Source of the DNA: Malaya genurostris
Lineage: Eukaryota > Arthropoda > Insecta > Diptera > Culicidae
Assembly: GCF_030247185.1 (NCBI RefSeq)
Contig: NC_080572.1
Coordinates: 120,333,928 to 120,397,927, forward strand
DNA length: 64,000 bases
Direction: 5' to 3'
The notes beneath the pieces were generated by a model. That model ran no database searches and had not been told where the DNA came from. It saw only the letters and a list, made by a program, of their open reading frames with translations. The position numbers were made by a program, and so were the translations under genes. Positions 42,930 through 53,600 of the stretch are shown here, piece by piece; position 1 is the stretch's first letter; each line of letters opens with the position of its first letter.

Positions 42930-44100
42930 ATAGTTCAATCGAGGATCCAAATAAAGGGCCATTTTGAAAACTCGTGAATGGCATAGATTTTTCAACCGGT
43001 TCGTTAGTCCTTCTGTCAATGGTGTCGAGAAAGGATTATTAAGTTTCGATACTTCCATTATAGCCATGAGCCAGTGCAAGTAGAAATCTGGTAATGAAAC
43101 ATGTTCTGCCTTCATATTTACAGTGCATGAATATAGAGGCTTGAGCTTGCTCGTAATTTTTAATAAAGTCCCACGAATCTTCAAGCTCTTAAATAAATGC
43201 ATAATTACGTACAAGTTGAACATTAGAACACGTATACTAATAGCTTACCTAACTCTGGGAACTGTTGTGCCAACTTTTTGAAAAACTTTCTTGCTGAAGA
43301 AAACTCAGCATCATTCTATAAATCCCTCCCCATCGGGTCTGTCCCCAAATTGGAGGATATGTTGCATTCGACAAAACAAAATTTGGCTTGTATTTCATAT
43401 GCCTAATTTTTTTTATGCAATTTCAGTAACTGCTTTCACTGAAGAATTCGATTTGTCAACTACATCCAGTATAGCTAACTGTAGGGTATGAACAGCACAA
43501 CGAATCAGATTTAAATTTTCTTGCAGCTCATTGCTCAAAGCAGATGTGAAGTTATGTAATTTTTCATCTTCTTCTTCAGTATCGTAATTATCATTTGAAC
43601 AAGCAGTCATTAGTTCTACTTCTTGCTTCAGGTGACGAACCGTTGCTAACATGCTGGCCCCATTATCACACGTGATAGAAAATATTTGATCAATTCCTAC
43701 TCCGAAGTTTTGAATTATCTCCAAGATTTTGGTTTTTAAAAACCGCGCTGTCTGACGTTCTTGAACTTCTATCATATCTGGAATTAATTTTTCTTGTATT
43801 TGGGATTTAATAATTTATTTGCTCATTTTTGTGAAAACTTACCCAGGGTACGGATTACTATAACGTCATTGATGGCATACTGGATATTTACGCCTACGAT
43901 ATGACGATTTTGCCGAGACGCAGAATCAATTTTAAGGCTGAATAATCTGTTTTGCAGCTCTGAACTGATTTCCGCGCGAATTCTTTGTGAAATTTCTTTT
44001 AGAAAAGCTATCATGTTGTCAGTATTTATGGTAACACCAACAGCAGACGCCAATGGATCAATAATTTGCTCGAAAACATCGCAGCGGAAGACTTTGAAAT
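42930..44100 (-). pseudogene. hAT transposase gene with two probable introns, C-terminally truncated
   Basis: The first segment, 44095-43843, encodes FKVFRCDVFEQIIDPLASAV and NRHIVGVNIQYAINDVIVIR. A 65-bp intron (43842-43778) follows: GTAAGT at the donor, TTCCAG at the acceptor; removing it restores frame into MIEVQERQTARFLKTK. The second segment holds SITCDNGASMLATVRHLKQE, with the hAT catalytic Asp motif, and the CxxH motif RCAVHTLQLAILD, and reaches a stop at 43413. After frame changes come segments to 43249, a second candidate intron of 61 bp (43248-43188; GTAAGC ... TTTAAG) and 43150-42930 with AEHVSLPDFYLHWLMAIMEV and FKMALYLDPRLNY. Then a (TA)n tract replaces the hATC dimerisation domain. 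N-terminal BED finger not seen. Inactive. Confidence 0.75.
43778..43842 (-). other. Probable spliceosomal intron (65 bp) in hAT transposase
   Basis: Donor CTGG|GTAAGTTTTC and acceptor AATTCCAG|ATATG on the minus strand. The intron has in-frame stops and splicing joins the two conserved hAT segments in frame (VIRTLDMIEVQERQ). The length is typical for insect short introns. Confidence 0.65.
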
Positions 44101-44621
44101 GTTAGCATTTTCAAGTAATATTATTAAACTATTTCAAATCGAAGCAGTCTCTGTATTTTCGATTGCTGAAAATGCTTGAGCAATGCATGAACGAAAATCA
44201 ATCAATTTCGTTGTTCATTGATAGGGTTCGAAAATTGTTGACACGGACCATAACATGAAAATGCACTCTTTTTCTCAAATCATGACTCGTTATACTCATT
44301 TCTAGAATCGGAATTTTACCCGTGTAATTAGGATTTCTCTTGAAGTACAATGCGTTGAATAAAATCACGTAACTAAAATTAATGTCTTTGGCATCTCAAA
44401 AATGAGTGAAACACAATTTATATTAAAAAAAGATTGAACAAGAATTTCAATTAGAAAAGACTTCAATAAATGCTTGCCGAAATGAAAACAGCATTCGAGA
44501 AGCAGCATCTCCACAAAGATTCTACGCCATCCGAATCTGCACCTTCTGCTTCTTCGGTGGCATCACCGCACTATAGAAATGACGCCGGGTGATGACACAG
44601 TGTTAAAGCTATATTAACAGT
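44101..44621. other. Unassigned sequence
   Basis: Possibly the remains of the 5' part of the hAT element; no BED zinc finger or terminal repeat could be identified. Confidence 0.35.
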
Positions 44622-44623
44622 TA

Positions 44624-44990
44624 CAGGGTCCGGCACTCGAAGTGTAACCAATTAAAAAGGCCATAAATTCAGTTTGGAAAATTACTTTTACTTAATTCAA
44701 AGTACAAAATGTGTAAAAATAATACAAAATTCAGAATCAATTCACTTTTGCTCGATATGACCACCTTTTGCCTTGACTTGATGACTTGAGAGAGCGAAGG
44801 AGTTGCTTCGTTTGGCCGAATGTGACTTGCAGGTATTTTGGCCCACTCGCGGACAATAACTTTTTTCAGCGCCTCGAGACTGGGGTATCTTTTAGTTCGG
44901 ACTTTGCTCTCCAAAATGGCCCAAAGAGAATAATCCATTGGATTCGCATCTGGTGTAGTTCTTGCTTGCAGTCCAGTGGACTTTTCTTTC
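44624..44990 (-). mobile_element. ITmD37D-like element, second copy (right end and transposase C-terminus)
   Basis: Starts at CAGGGTCCGGCACTCGAAGT after TA (44622-44623), matching the terminus of the element at 15613. The minus strand then encodes the transposase C-terminus, with DANPMDYSLWAILESKVRTK, WAKIPASHIRPNEATPS and a stop in the terminal region. Compared with copy 1 it keeps the ancestral-looking DANPMDY. The copy breaks off near 44990, where the sequence changes to an unrelated T-rich stretch, so the 5' three-quarters are absent. Confidence 0.8.
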
Positions 44991-46874
44991 ACTGAACTAG
45001 CAACGGTAACCGCGTCGTGTCACAACAACAAGTCGCCGTAGCTTGAATGATTTTTTTTTTTTTTTGCTCGGGTGAAACACCCGACATTTCACCACACTAA
45101 TTTTGAAGCGGCGTCGGGGAAAGTTTACGAATTGCCCGCCACACCCCCCGTATGCAAAAATAGCAAAATCTCTATATTTATCTATATGTTTGCTTCTTAA
45201 TTGTGGTTGTTTCATGGCATTAATGTGAAGAAGCTTATTGTTTCATATTTCAAATAAAAGTTTTTGGAAAAAAAACACATTTTTCAAAGAGGCAGATTGA
45301 AAGCTTCCAAATGATTTTCAGTTTAAAGAAACATTTGGCGGTATACGATAATAACCAAGCTTCCATAGCAGAAAGATTCTACGAAAAGACACTGTTACTG
45401 ATAGAATTTATGTTAGAAAAACACTGAATTCCTTAAAAAAGAAGAAGGGTGTTATACTCAGGTAAGGTGCTCTATGCCACTTTTCCCTGTTGCGTTGAGA
45501 GCTTCATCGGTCGTGTGTTTTGCACCATATGATGAAACACTCACGGAAACAAACCGTATCTTTCATCTATTAAAACTCAACCCAAAAGATAGGTCAATTT
45601 GTTGCTTTTCTTCTACCTCATTTTTATTCGCCGAATTTGCTATCCAAGATATCCGATCTCCATAAGGCATATTGCGAACTCGACCGGAAATATGTGAGCA
45701 AAACTGAATGCGATAGATGCAGGAAATCAAAGGGATGAAACGATAAATTAATCCTATTTAATATATATTTGACGTATTCCCTGCCCAAGTGGATGCATAC
45801 TTTTCTGTCGAGATCATTCAGCTAAGCAATACATAAAGTTTGACATCAGTTCCAGAGAAGTTATGCAAAATGTTACCGAATAGACGAAAGCACGAAAATT
45901 TACAACGTTGTTTAATTGTTGAAAGCAGGAAAAATTACCGAACAGTAATTAAGATGACTAAAAATCATCCTTATTCATATTCAAAATAAACTAAAAGTTT
46001 GGTTTCTCCAAAATATGTTTCTACTCAGTCATTGCAAAAAAAAATATTTGCCACCTAAAAATATTAATTCAAACAGACACTCATCACCAGATCGTGTACG
46101 TAAAACATAAAATAATAAATACCAAGTAATCTTTAACTTACACAAGTGTATCTTTTTTGCTATAAAATAATGCGTGCAATTATTCCATTTGAATATCGAA
46201 GCACTCGCCTCTCTAGCATTTCATTACTAACATAATAAAAAATATAAATAGTTAATCGAAAAAAACGAGTTACAATTTCTTATGAAAGCGTATATATAAT
46301 CTAATACGATAAACTCGGCCACTGCTTAAAATTTTTCTTGCACTCTATCTTCCGTTGCATATATGACAGGCGCCTACTTTGTCGAAACGGGCCCGTAAAT
46401 TTCTCTTCGACAACTTGCTCATGGACCACTCGCGTAAAGCGCAGAACCATCAATTCCGATTTGCAGTAATTATTTTGAACTATAATGATGACTGCTGGAG
46501 CATATTTCAGCGCTCAGAATGCAAAATAATGTCTGCGGTCAGTTCAGCAATATTTAACACATTATGCAATTTCACTAAAAGTCAGCGATTGATTTTCGGG
46601 TCATTAGTTCAACCATATAACTCATGCCATCTTTCAAATTCCGGTTTTGGAGTAGGGCAAAAACAATGTTTCTTTACACTACCGCCGCATGGGGTATCCA
46701 GTAATAAATTGAGAATTATCGTTTTAGTTGTCAGTAGGATTGATTATCAGAGATTACTCCAGATACAAAGACAAGCCGCTTAATCCACTCTGCCCAAATA
46801 ATGGGTATTTTCTCACATAGCCCTAAATGAGGCCAATCCCTTATTGGTGATGTAAACCAAATAAACTATTAGCG
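44991..46874. other. Unassigned intergenic sequence
   Basis: Includes a T17-type homopolymer near 45050 followed by a GC-richer patch (GCGGCGTCGGGG, CCCGCCACACCCCCC). A 134-codon frame at 46379-46783 has no recognised motif. Confidence 0.35.
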
Positions 46875-47021
46875 TTTTCATTGAAAAACACTGGTGGCGT
46901 GGATTGCTCTGGTTTTGCACTTTCGAGCAGAAATCGCAATGAAACACCGTCAGAATGTTGCATTTCTGCTCGAAAGTGCAAAACCAGAGCAATCCACGCC
47001 ACCAGTGTTTTTCAATGAAAA
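46875..47021. repeat. Perfect inverted repeat, 60-bp arms, 27-bp loop
   Basis: Left arm 46875-46934 starts TTTTCATTGAAAAACACTGG and passes through GCGTGGATTGCTCTGG; the right arm 46962-47021 is its exact complement. The loop is 27 bases (CGCAATGAAACACCGTCAG ...). The sequence is less AT-rich than its surroundings. No transposase, and no matching second copy in the window. Confidence 0.9.
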
Positions 47022-48915
47022 ACGGCATATATATATCATTATGGGTCACTCTTGCGATTCACGAGGGACATCACAGTAAAATGCAGTGGCAAAAAAGGTT
47101 ACTAATACACTACAAATTTTTTAATGCACATATTATAGCTTCCCCAATCAGTACACTGAACCAAATAGCCCCAAATATATGGGATATTTATTAATTTAAT
47201 ACAATGTCATGAACGCAATGAAAAAATATCGCAACCAAATTAACATTCATGAGCAAAGTTGAATACTACTTTATAACACTTAAAAGTGAAGTCGATAGGT
47301 CTAAAAAAGTCAGATTCTACATTATTTATAGGCGATATTTACTTTCGTCAGAAAAATAACACACTAAAATATAAAAAAAATTTAAACCTCTATGTGGGCA
47401 TCATGCTCAATTATTTTTGACATTTCATTTCTGGGTGCACGCTAAACACAAACTGTTAAACATGACTGAACTAATAGCCTTTTTGGTCACGAGATAATGT
47501 TACTGTGATGTCTTTTTCGATTTGTATTGGATTCGTTAAAGTGATCCATATTGATATATAATATATTTTTAATAAACACTGAATAAATCTTCAACAAAGA
47601 TTTCTTGTTCGAAGCAATGATGACTCAAAAGATGCATTTAGTTTACAATCAATATTATAATTCAACTCGGCAAAATAATAATATGAATAAACGAACAATT
47701 GTTAGCGAATCGATATATCAGAAAAAGGCGGTAAGGAACATGGAAGAATTCAACTCCTATTTTATATCAAATTTGGAAATAACTGATCGTCAATGTATCA
47801 TTTTTTTTTTATATTATACTGTTAAAACAAAAAAATCAGCGATTGTATCTAAAAGAATGACTATTTATCACGACAATATAGAATATTATTTTGAAAAGAG
47901 TCATGGTGCATCCTCTCATTTTCATGAATCGATTTACTGGAACAGCTCAGAATTGTATTTCTAGTTGGTTTACTAGCTTTAATAATCAAAACTAGTTTTT
48001 TATCTAAAGAAATGTAGTTCATTATCTTTCTCAATGTAATAAAAGCCTATCACAATTATGAAAATGTTTTAAATCCAAATCTACTCTTCAAGAATTCTTT
48101 GCTACTAATTCCCTCTGTGTCTATCGTCAATATTTGGTAGCGTGTCCATTATTGCTCCAGATCAATGTTGGGAAAAATCAAAATTTCGATAATTCCGAAA
48201 GGTTTAGTACTATTTTTTTGAAAACTCGAATCTCACTGAAAAGTTCACTAGCGAGCATTCTGCTCGATGATATTAAAAAAAAATTCAATATATCTGATAT
48301 GATTCTCGAACAGAAAATTTTTGGGAAATGAATTTTTATAGCCGTTGTATCTCAAACCTTTGCAGAATACATGATGAATAAAATCGCCGAAAAACAAAAA
48401 CTGAACCTTTCTGAATATGGTGGTTGATAAGTGAATCAATAGTGGTTATGTAATGGAAATTTATTCGGCACTACCGTGATCGTAGAGTAGTACCAATAAT
48501 AAAATCAGCAAGAGGTACGATTAATAATACTTAGAATGATAACTAAAACATGAAGCTTGAATAACGTATATAACGTATGCAGAAGTAACAGGAGCGCAGA
48601 CAACCGCTATGCCGATTCAAACGCGCCATTTAAACACTGTGCCTACTGTGTGTTCGAGACATGCTGACAATGCCGCGATCCTGCTACTACTATGAATCAA
48701 AATCATGCTAAATAGTGATTTATTGGATTTAATTTAAATAGTGCAGTGTAATCAACCAGCTGGAATTAAAGCAATCTTTCGTCGCTATGATCACTATTTG
48801 GAATGAGGAAAAAATATTATTGTTCATATTGACCACCCTACGTTCATCGAAAATGTCTCAGTTTTTATTTCTAAATTGCAGTTCAGTTGAAAATTTATTC
48901 AGTAGAGATTTTGAC
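47022..48915. other. Unassigned intergenic sequence
   Basis: A 119-codon frame at 47605-47964 (Asn/Tyr-rich) and others have no motif. No repeats recognised. Confidence 0.35.
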
Positions 48916-49434
48916 GTGAATACGACTTACTTTACTATGGGGCGCCTTTTCGAAATTTGCCCTGTACAATAATAGGTAGAGCTTTATCGCGAATATCTCT
49001 TGATGTACTTAACCCAACAACATATTTTTTTTTGCAACCTATCGAGAATATGGTCAGGAATTTGTGAATAAATTTTCAACAGTGCGAGATAACCATAAAT
49101 CACTGAAAAACAAAGCTTTTCAAAACTTTTGGAAATAATGAGGGAAATTCATTACGCTTGCTTGCCTCTGATAGTTCTTTCACTGAAATTTTCAAACCCG
49201 AAAATCATCGACATCAAAATTCTGTATGTTGCTATTGTTTTTACTCTCCTTTGTTCCGCGTTATTTAATTGTGTGTTTGTCGCCAATAAATCAATCTAGT
49301 TTAAATGCCATGTTACAATTCTGGAAGTGAAGCAGTAAAAGTTGACACATAATAAACTAATATGAACGATTATCATTTTTATTCGTATTCACGTTCTCCA
49401 GTTATGTCTGTGACATTACTCATTCCCCCTATTT
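48916..49434 (+). repeat. Dispersed repeat 'C', copy 2
   Basis: Starts GTGAATACGACTTACTTTAC and TATGGGGCGCC as in the copy at 36796. The right part contains GTTCCGCGTTATTTAATTG and ACATAATAAACTAATATGAA, and ends TTATTCGTATTCACGTTCTC followed by CAGTTATGTCTGTGACAT. The right part recurs in opposite orientation at 56787-56960. Non-coding. Confidence 0.7.
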
Positions 49435-49460
49435 TTTATTGATGAAAATATAGTCATAAC

Positions 49461-50104
49461 CAGAGCTAATAAAAGTCATTTTCATTGACTGAAAAATAAA
49501 CGAAAATGACAAGAAATTATTTTCACTCTCAGTTTCGCTTGCAAACTATGAGAACGAAATCCATGTCCAGTCAATGACATAAACGGGAAAGTAGTTTCAA
49601 AATTGTGTTTTTTCTTTCATTTGCCCTTTCAGTCATTTGCAGTTTTCAGTGAAAATCCTATAGTATTCAGTGTCGATATTCAACCAAAGCTGTGAGAATT
49701 GAAAACGACAGAAAAAGGTTTCACAATAAGTTTTAACTGTTGGTGCTCGAATTTGTAGTAGTTTTGGTTTCCAAAGAAGTTCTGGGATGTAATTACTTCG
49801 ATTTGCCATATTTTAGTCACTTTTTATAGCCAAGCGTCACATATTTTCTATACACCGATGCAAGAATGAAAATTTCAATTCTGCTGTTGCTACCTGAAGA
49901 CTTTAGTTTGGTTTCGTCTTGTCATAGAGGAAAGAGTGACGTTGGCAATTATGCTCTCTCATTTTTTCGATGAGAAACTAAAATGCTTCGTCTCTCTTCG
50001 TTTGTTCTGGTGTCGGTCATTTGCGAATGAGACAGTAAAACATTGAAAACGAGACTGCTGAAATGGTTTCTTTCATTGAGAATGTGTGACAATTTTAAGC
50101 TCTG
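49461..50104. mobile_element. hAT-type MITE with exact 8-bp target duplication
   Basis: The ends CAGAGCTAATAAAAGTCA and (complement of the right end) CAGAGCTTAAAATTGTCA are inverted repeats. The 8-bp direct repeat GTCATAAC flanks them at 49453-49460 and 50105-50112. CAGAG-type termini with 8-bp duplications are diagnostic of hAT elements. At 644 bp it is non-coding and rich in short TCATTTTCATTGACTG-like motifs of both orientations. A solo end of the family is at 42164, 0.8 kb from the hAT transposase remnant, but whether that transposase recognised it is unknown. Confidence 0.85.
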
Positions 50105-50112
50105 GTCATAAC

Positions 50113-50507
50113 ATCTTGCACGAACCACTTCGGTTTCGAACTGAATCGCAAAGGAAATTCAGCATCGAAATATCATCGGAGACTCTTCTCCCTTTCGATT
50201 ATCTCTTTAGTGGTTTTCATGTGGGTGAAAATTCGTCATCAAGTTTCGCTGTCCCAAAAAATCACTTGTGAACTTCGAGGTTCAGAGTTTTGTGGATGCT
50301 TGTTTCATGAAAGAAAATATCGAAAGTGATTTTTTCAGTTACTGAGTTTTTTTAGAAATCTCTTGAACAGACTTTTTCACGAGAGCTAATAAAAAACTTG
50401 ATCCTTTATCTTCTGGATCCAGAAGATTTGACCATTTCTGCACTAAGAGAAGCATGCATACATCATTACATTTCCTTTTCCGTGCTCGATTATTAATTTA
50501 CTAAATC
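50113..50507. other. Unassigned sequence
   Basis: No feature recognised. Confidence 0.35.
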
Positions 50508-50848
50508 TAGCTTATCTTATAGAAAAAAAAGTCTGTAGAATCGATAAGAACCCACACTGGCCGCACGAAACGTTTTGGTGACTTTTTTACCCCAAATTCC
50601 TCCATTTCACGAGATCCTTACTGTAAATCATTCTTAAATCATGGTAAAACTTTTGCAAGTTTACTAAATCTAGAATTCTGTAACTCATGAACTAATTGAG
50701 ATAGGTCAACCAACTAAAACGTATCTTATGTAAAAATGTCCAAGGAATTCAATGAATGGTTAACAATGGCCGCACGAATCGCAATCCTGCTCGTTTTACT
50801 CCGGATGTACAGCAATTTGGGGTAAATCCATACCATTTTCAGTTAGTA

Positions 50849-51680
50849 CCAACCTTCAAAAGATACGTGTATAAATTTGACAGCTGTCTGATTATTAGTT
50901 TGTGAGATATTGCATTTTGAGTGAAGCTACTTTTGTTATTGTGAAAAAAATGGAAAAAAAGGAATTTCGTGTGTTCATGAAACACTACTTTTTGATGAAA
51001 AAAAGTGCTGCCGATACCAAAAAAATGGCTTGATGAGTGTTATCCAGACTCTGCACCGGGCGAAGCAACAATTCGTAAGTGGTTTGCAAAATTTCGTACT
51101 GGTCATATGAGCACCAAAGACGATGAACGCAGTGGACGTCCAAAAGAGGCTGTTACCGATGAAAACGTGAAAAAAATCCACAACATGATTTTCAATGACC
51201 GTAAAGTGAAGTTGATCGAGATAGTTGACACCCTAAAGATATCAAAGGAACGTGTTGGACATATTATTCACGCATATTTGGATATGAGAAAGCTTTGTGC
51301 AAAATGGGTGCCGCGTGAGGTCACAATCGATCGAAAACAACAACGAAAAACCATGCTGAAATTGAACGAATTGGGCTTCGAATTGCTCCCTCATCCACCG
51401 TATTCTCCAGATTTGGCCCCCAGTGACTTTTTCCTGTTCTCAGACTTCAAGAGAATGCTCGCTGGTAAAAAATTTAGAAGCAATGAAGAGGTAATCGCTG
51501 AAACTGAGGCCTATTTTGAGGCAAAGGACAAATCGTACTACAAAAATGGTATCGAAAAGTTGGAAGATCGCTATAATCGCTGTATCGTCTCTGATGGCAA
51601 TTATGTTGAATAATAAAAACGAATTTTGGCAAAAAAATGTGTGTTTCTATTGAACGATACGAACTTTTCAGCCGAACTGT
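50849..51680 (+). mobile_element. Mariner element, internally deleted
   Basis: Flanked by TA at 50847-50848 and 51681-51682. The left end CCAACCTTCAAAAGATACG and the complement of the right end TTCGGCTGAAAAGTTCGTA are imperfect inverted repeats. At 832 bp against about 1.3 kb for intact mariners, it lacks the middle of the gene. It sits inside the 165-bp satellite and is therefore younger than that array. Confidence 0.7.
50951..51613 (+). pseudogene. Mariner transposase with catalytic core deleted; DNA-binding region nearly intact
   Basis: ATG 50951 begins MEKKEFRVFMKHYFLMKK; a one-base slip at an A7 run (51019-51025) shifts the frame to KKWLDECYPDSAPGEATIRK. From there 190 or so codons are open to 51613. 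The helix-turn-helix region includes IRKWFAKFRTGHMSTKDDER, then GRPKEAVTDENVKKIHNMIF and LKISKERVGHIIHAYL. At about 51350-51365 the sequence jumps from RKQQRKTMLK straight to LNELGFELLPHPPYSPDLAP, so the part with the first two catalytic Asp (MDE and HDN blocks) is missing; the third Asp (APSDFFLF) remains. The join keeps the frame. The protein, if made, could bind ends but not cut. Confidence 0.8.
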
Positions 51681-52398
51681 TACACTGGCCGCACGAAATG
51701 TTTTGATGACTATTTTACCCCATTTCCTCCATTTTATGGTATTTTATTGTAAATCGGTTTTAAATCATGGTAAAACTTATTGGAAATTTATTAAATCTAG
51801 CTTATCTTATAGAAAAAAATCTGTAGAACCGAATATCTGTAGAACCGATACACAGGCCTCACGAAATGTTCTGGTGACTATTTTACCCCATTTCTCCATT
51901 TCATGATATCTTATTGTAAATCGTCCTTAAATCTCGGTAAAACTTATTGGAAGTTTACTAAATCCAGCTTATCTTATGTGAAAAAGTCTTTAGAACCGAA
52001 TGGAAGAACCTGCACTGGCCGCACGAAACGTTTTAATGACTATTTTTCCCCATTTCCTCCATTTTATGGTATTTTATTGTAAATCGGTTTTAAATCTCGT
52101 TAAAATAGTCATCAAATCGTTTCGTGAGGCCAGTGTAGGTTCTTCCATTCGATTCTACAGACTTTTTCACATAAGATAAGCTAGATTTAGTAAACTTCCA
52201 ATAATTTTTTACCGAGATTTAAGGACGATTTACAATAAGATATCATGAAATGAAGGAAATGAGGTAAAATAGCCACCAAAACGTTTCGTGCGGCCAGTGT
52301 ACACTCTTCCATTCGATTCTCCAGACATTTTTACATAAAATCAAGCTAGTTCAGTAGACCGCATTCGATTTCTTTTCAAGTTACAGAACAAATACTAC

Positions 52399-53475
52399 AC
52401 ACGGAGAACCCGCAGATCACAAAATTACAATATTGCAATTGTTGTTTCACGCCCTGGTTGTTTCAACTAAAATGTTGTTGATTTAACTAACATATCTGTT
52501 GATTTTGACATAACCATTCAGGTAACCGAAATTGTTGTATTCAAATGCTGTCACTTGGCGGAGAACGATGACAGCAAAAGACAGAACAAAAAACCTCTTC
52601 ATTTCACCAGAAGCGTTTCATATTGAAAATTTTCAATGGTAAATGAACGTCATATATGTTAGTTACGTAGTGGTCGTTTTATGTAAGTGAAAGTATGCAG
52701 AATAATATAACAGTTAATTGTAAAACAAGTTTTCCATGTGTTAAATATATATTCCTACAGTATACATGTTTTAATTTCATCTGAGAGTAATGTATTCTAG
52801 GACAATTCATGTCAATGTTATTAAAACCGCTTAACGCTTAAAAATTTGCTGCTAACGTGAAGTGGTACTATTTGTATTTTCTTGAAAGTGTATCTGTAGC
52901 ATTAGGTTTACCAACGAGCCATTCTGCAAGTGAAGGAAAAAGTTTCCTAATTTCCTGTGACCATTTTTCTGGAGAGTTCCCTTTTGAGAATTGTAATCTT
53001 TTGGTTCATTTCCATATCCTTTGTGAGTTTAGTGATAAAGATATAAGCAGTTAATTAGGTAAAATTTCGTTGCTCAAGCAGTGAACGATTAGCTGCCCCC
53101 CGAAGAGGGTAACAGTAAATAATATTTATTGCAATTGGCGTTTTAAGTTCAAATAACTGAATAATTGGTTGAAACAACTGAGACATTTTTTTTTGCTTTC
53201 ATGCATACAAGTAACTTTGCTGGGATTGTGTCTTTGCTCAATTGCACGAGTGACATCTCATTGAAAAGTTTCATTGTTCGCTCAGGGTGTTTGGCATTGC
53301 TCAACTGAAACGTTTCATTACTTGTTGGGTGTCGTTGCTAAGCTGCCAGCACGATAAATCAAAAATGACAGATTAGTTAAAACAACAGTCGATTAGTTGT
53401 ACCAAATTTTAACCAATCAAAATCAGAAAAACAACTAATATTTTAGTTGTTTTGCGATCTCTGGCTTTTCCGTGC
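52399..53475. mobile_element. Putative TIR element (CACGGAGAA ... TTCCGTG)
   Basis: The left end CACGGAGAACCCGCAGATCA and the complement of the right end CACGGAAAAGCCAGAGATCG, continuing to CAAAA in both, are imperfect 25-bp inverted repeats. Both subterminal regions are rich in GTTGTTT/AACAACT motifs. A solo copy of the same end occurs at 56701. No transposase, and no clear target duplication. Confidence 0.55.
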
Positions 53476-53483
53476 AGAAAACC

Positions 53484-53600
53484 CTAAAACTGCTGGGCAT
53501 TTGGGGTAACACGAGCAGGATGGCGATTCGTGCGGCCATTAAAAACCATTCCATGGAATTTCTTGGATTTTTTTACATAAGAAACACTCTTGTTTGTTGC
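53484..53600 (-). repeat. Inverted partner of the 50.7-kb satellite-associated segment
   Basis: The minus strand here reads CTTATGTAAAAAAATCCAAG and TAATGGCCGCACGAATCGCC, matching CTTATGTAAAAATGTCCAAG and CAATGGCCGCACGAATCGCA at 50720-50790. The two segments are inverted copies about 2.8 kb apart, enclosing satellite, mariner and TIR element. Confidence 0.65.

Larger units (their letters stand above)
50508..52350. repeat. Satellite-like array, ~165-bp unit, with an orientation switch
   Basis: Units start CACTGGCCGCACGAAACGTT and run through TTTTACCCCATTTCCTCC, TTGTAAATCGTCCTTAAATC and CTAAATCTAGCTTATCTTAT. Unit starts are at 50555, 51683, 51851 and 52013 (spacing 168 and 162), after which the orientation switches near 52096. 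Complementary unit ends lie at 52135 and 52299 (spacing 164). The mariner at 50849-51680 interrupts it. A related segment (ATGGCCGCACGAATCGCAAT) at 50768 has an inverted partner at 53520. Confidence 0.85.

Noticed and set aside
46379..46783. 134-codon open frame
   Set aside because: No recognised motif, no splice or repeat context, AT-rich codon use as in flanks.
47605..47964. 119-codon open frame
   Set aside because: Asn/Tyr-rich composition expected by chance in AT-rich DNA.
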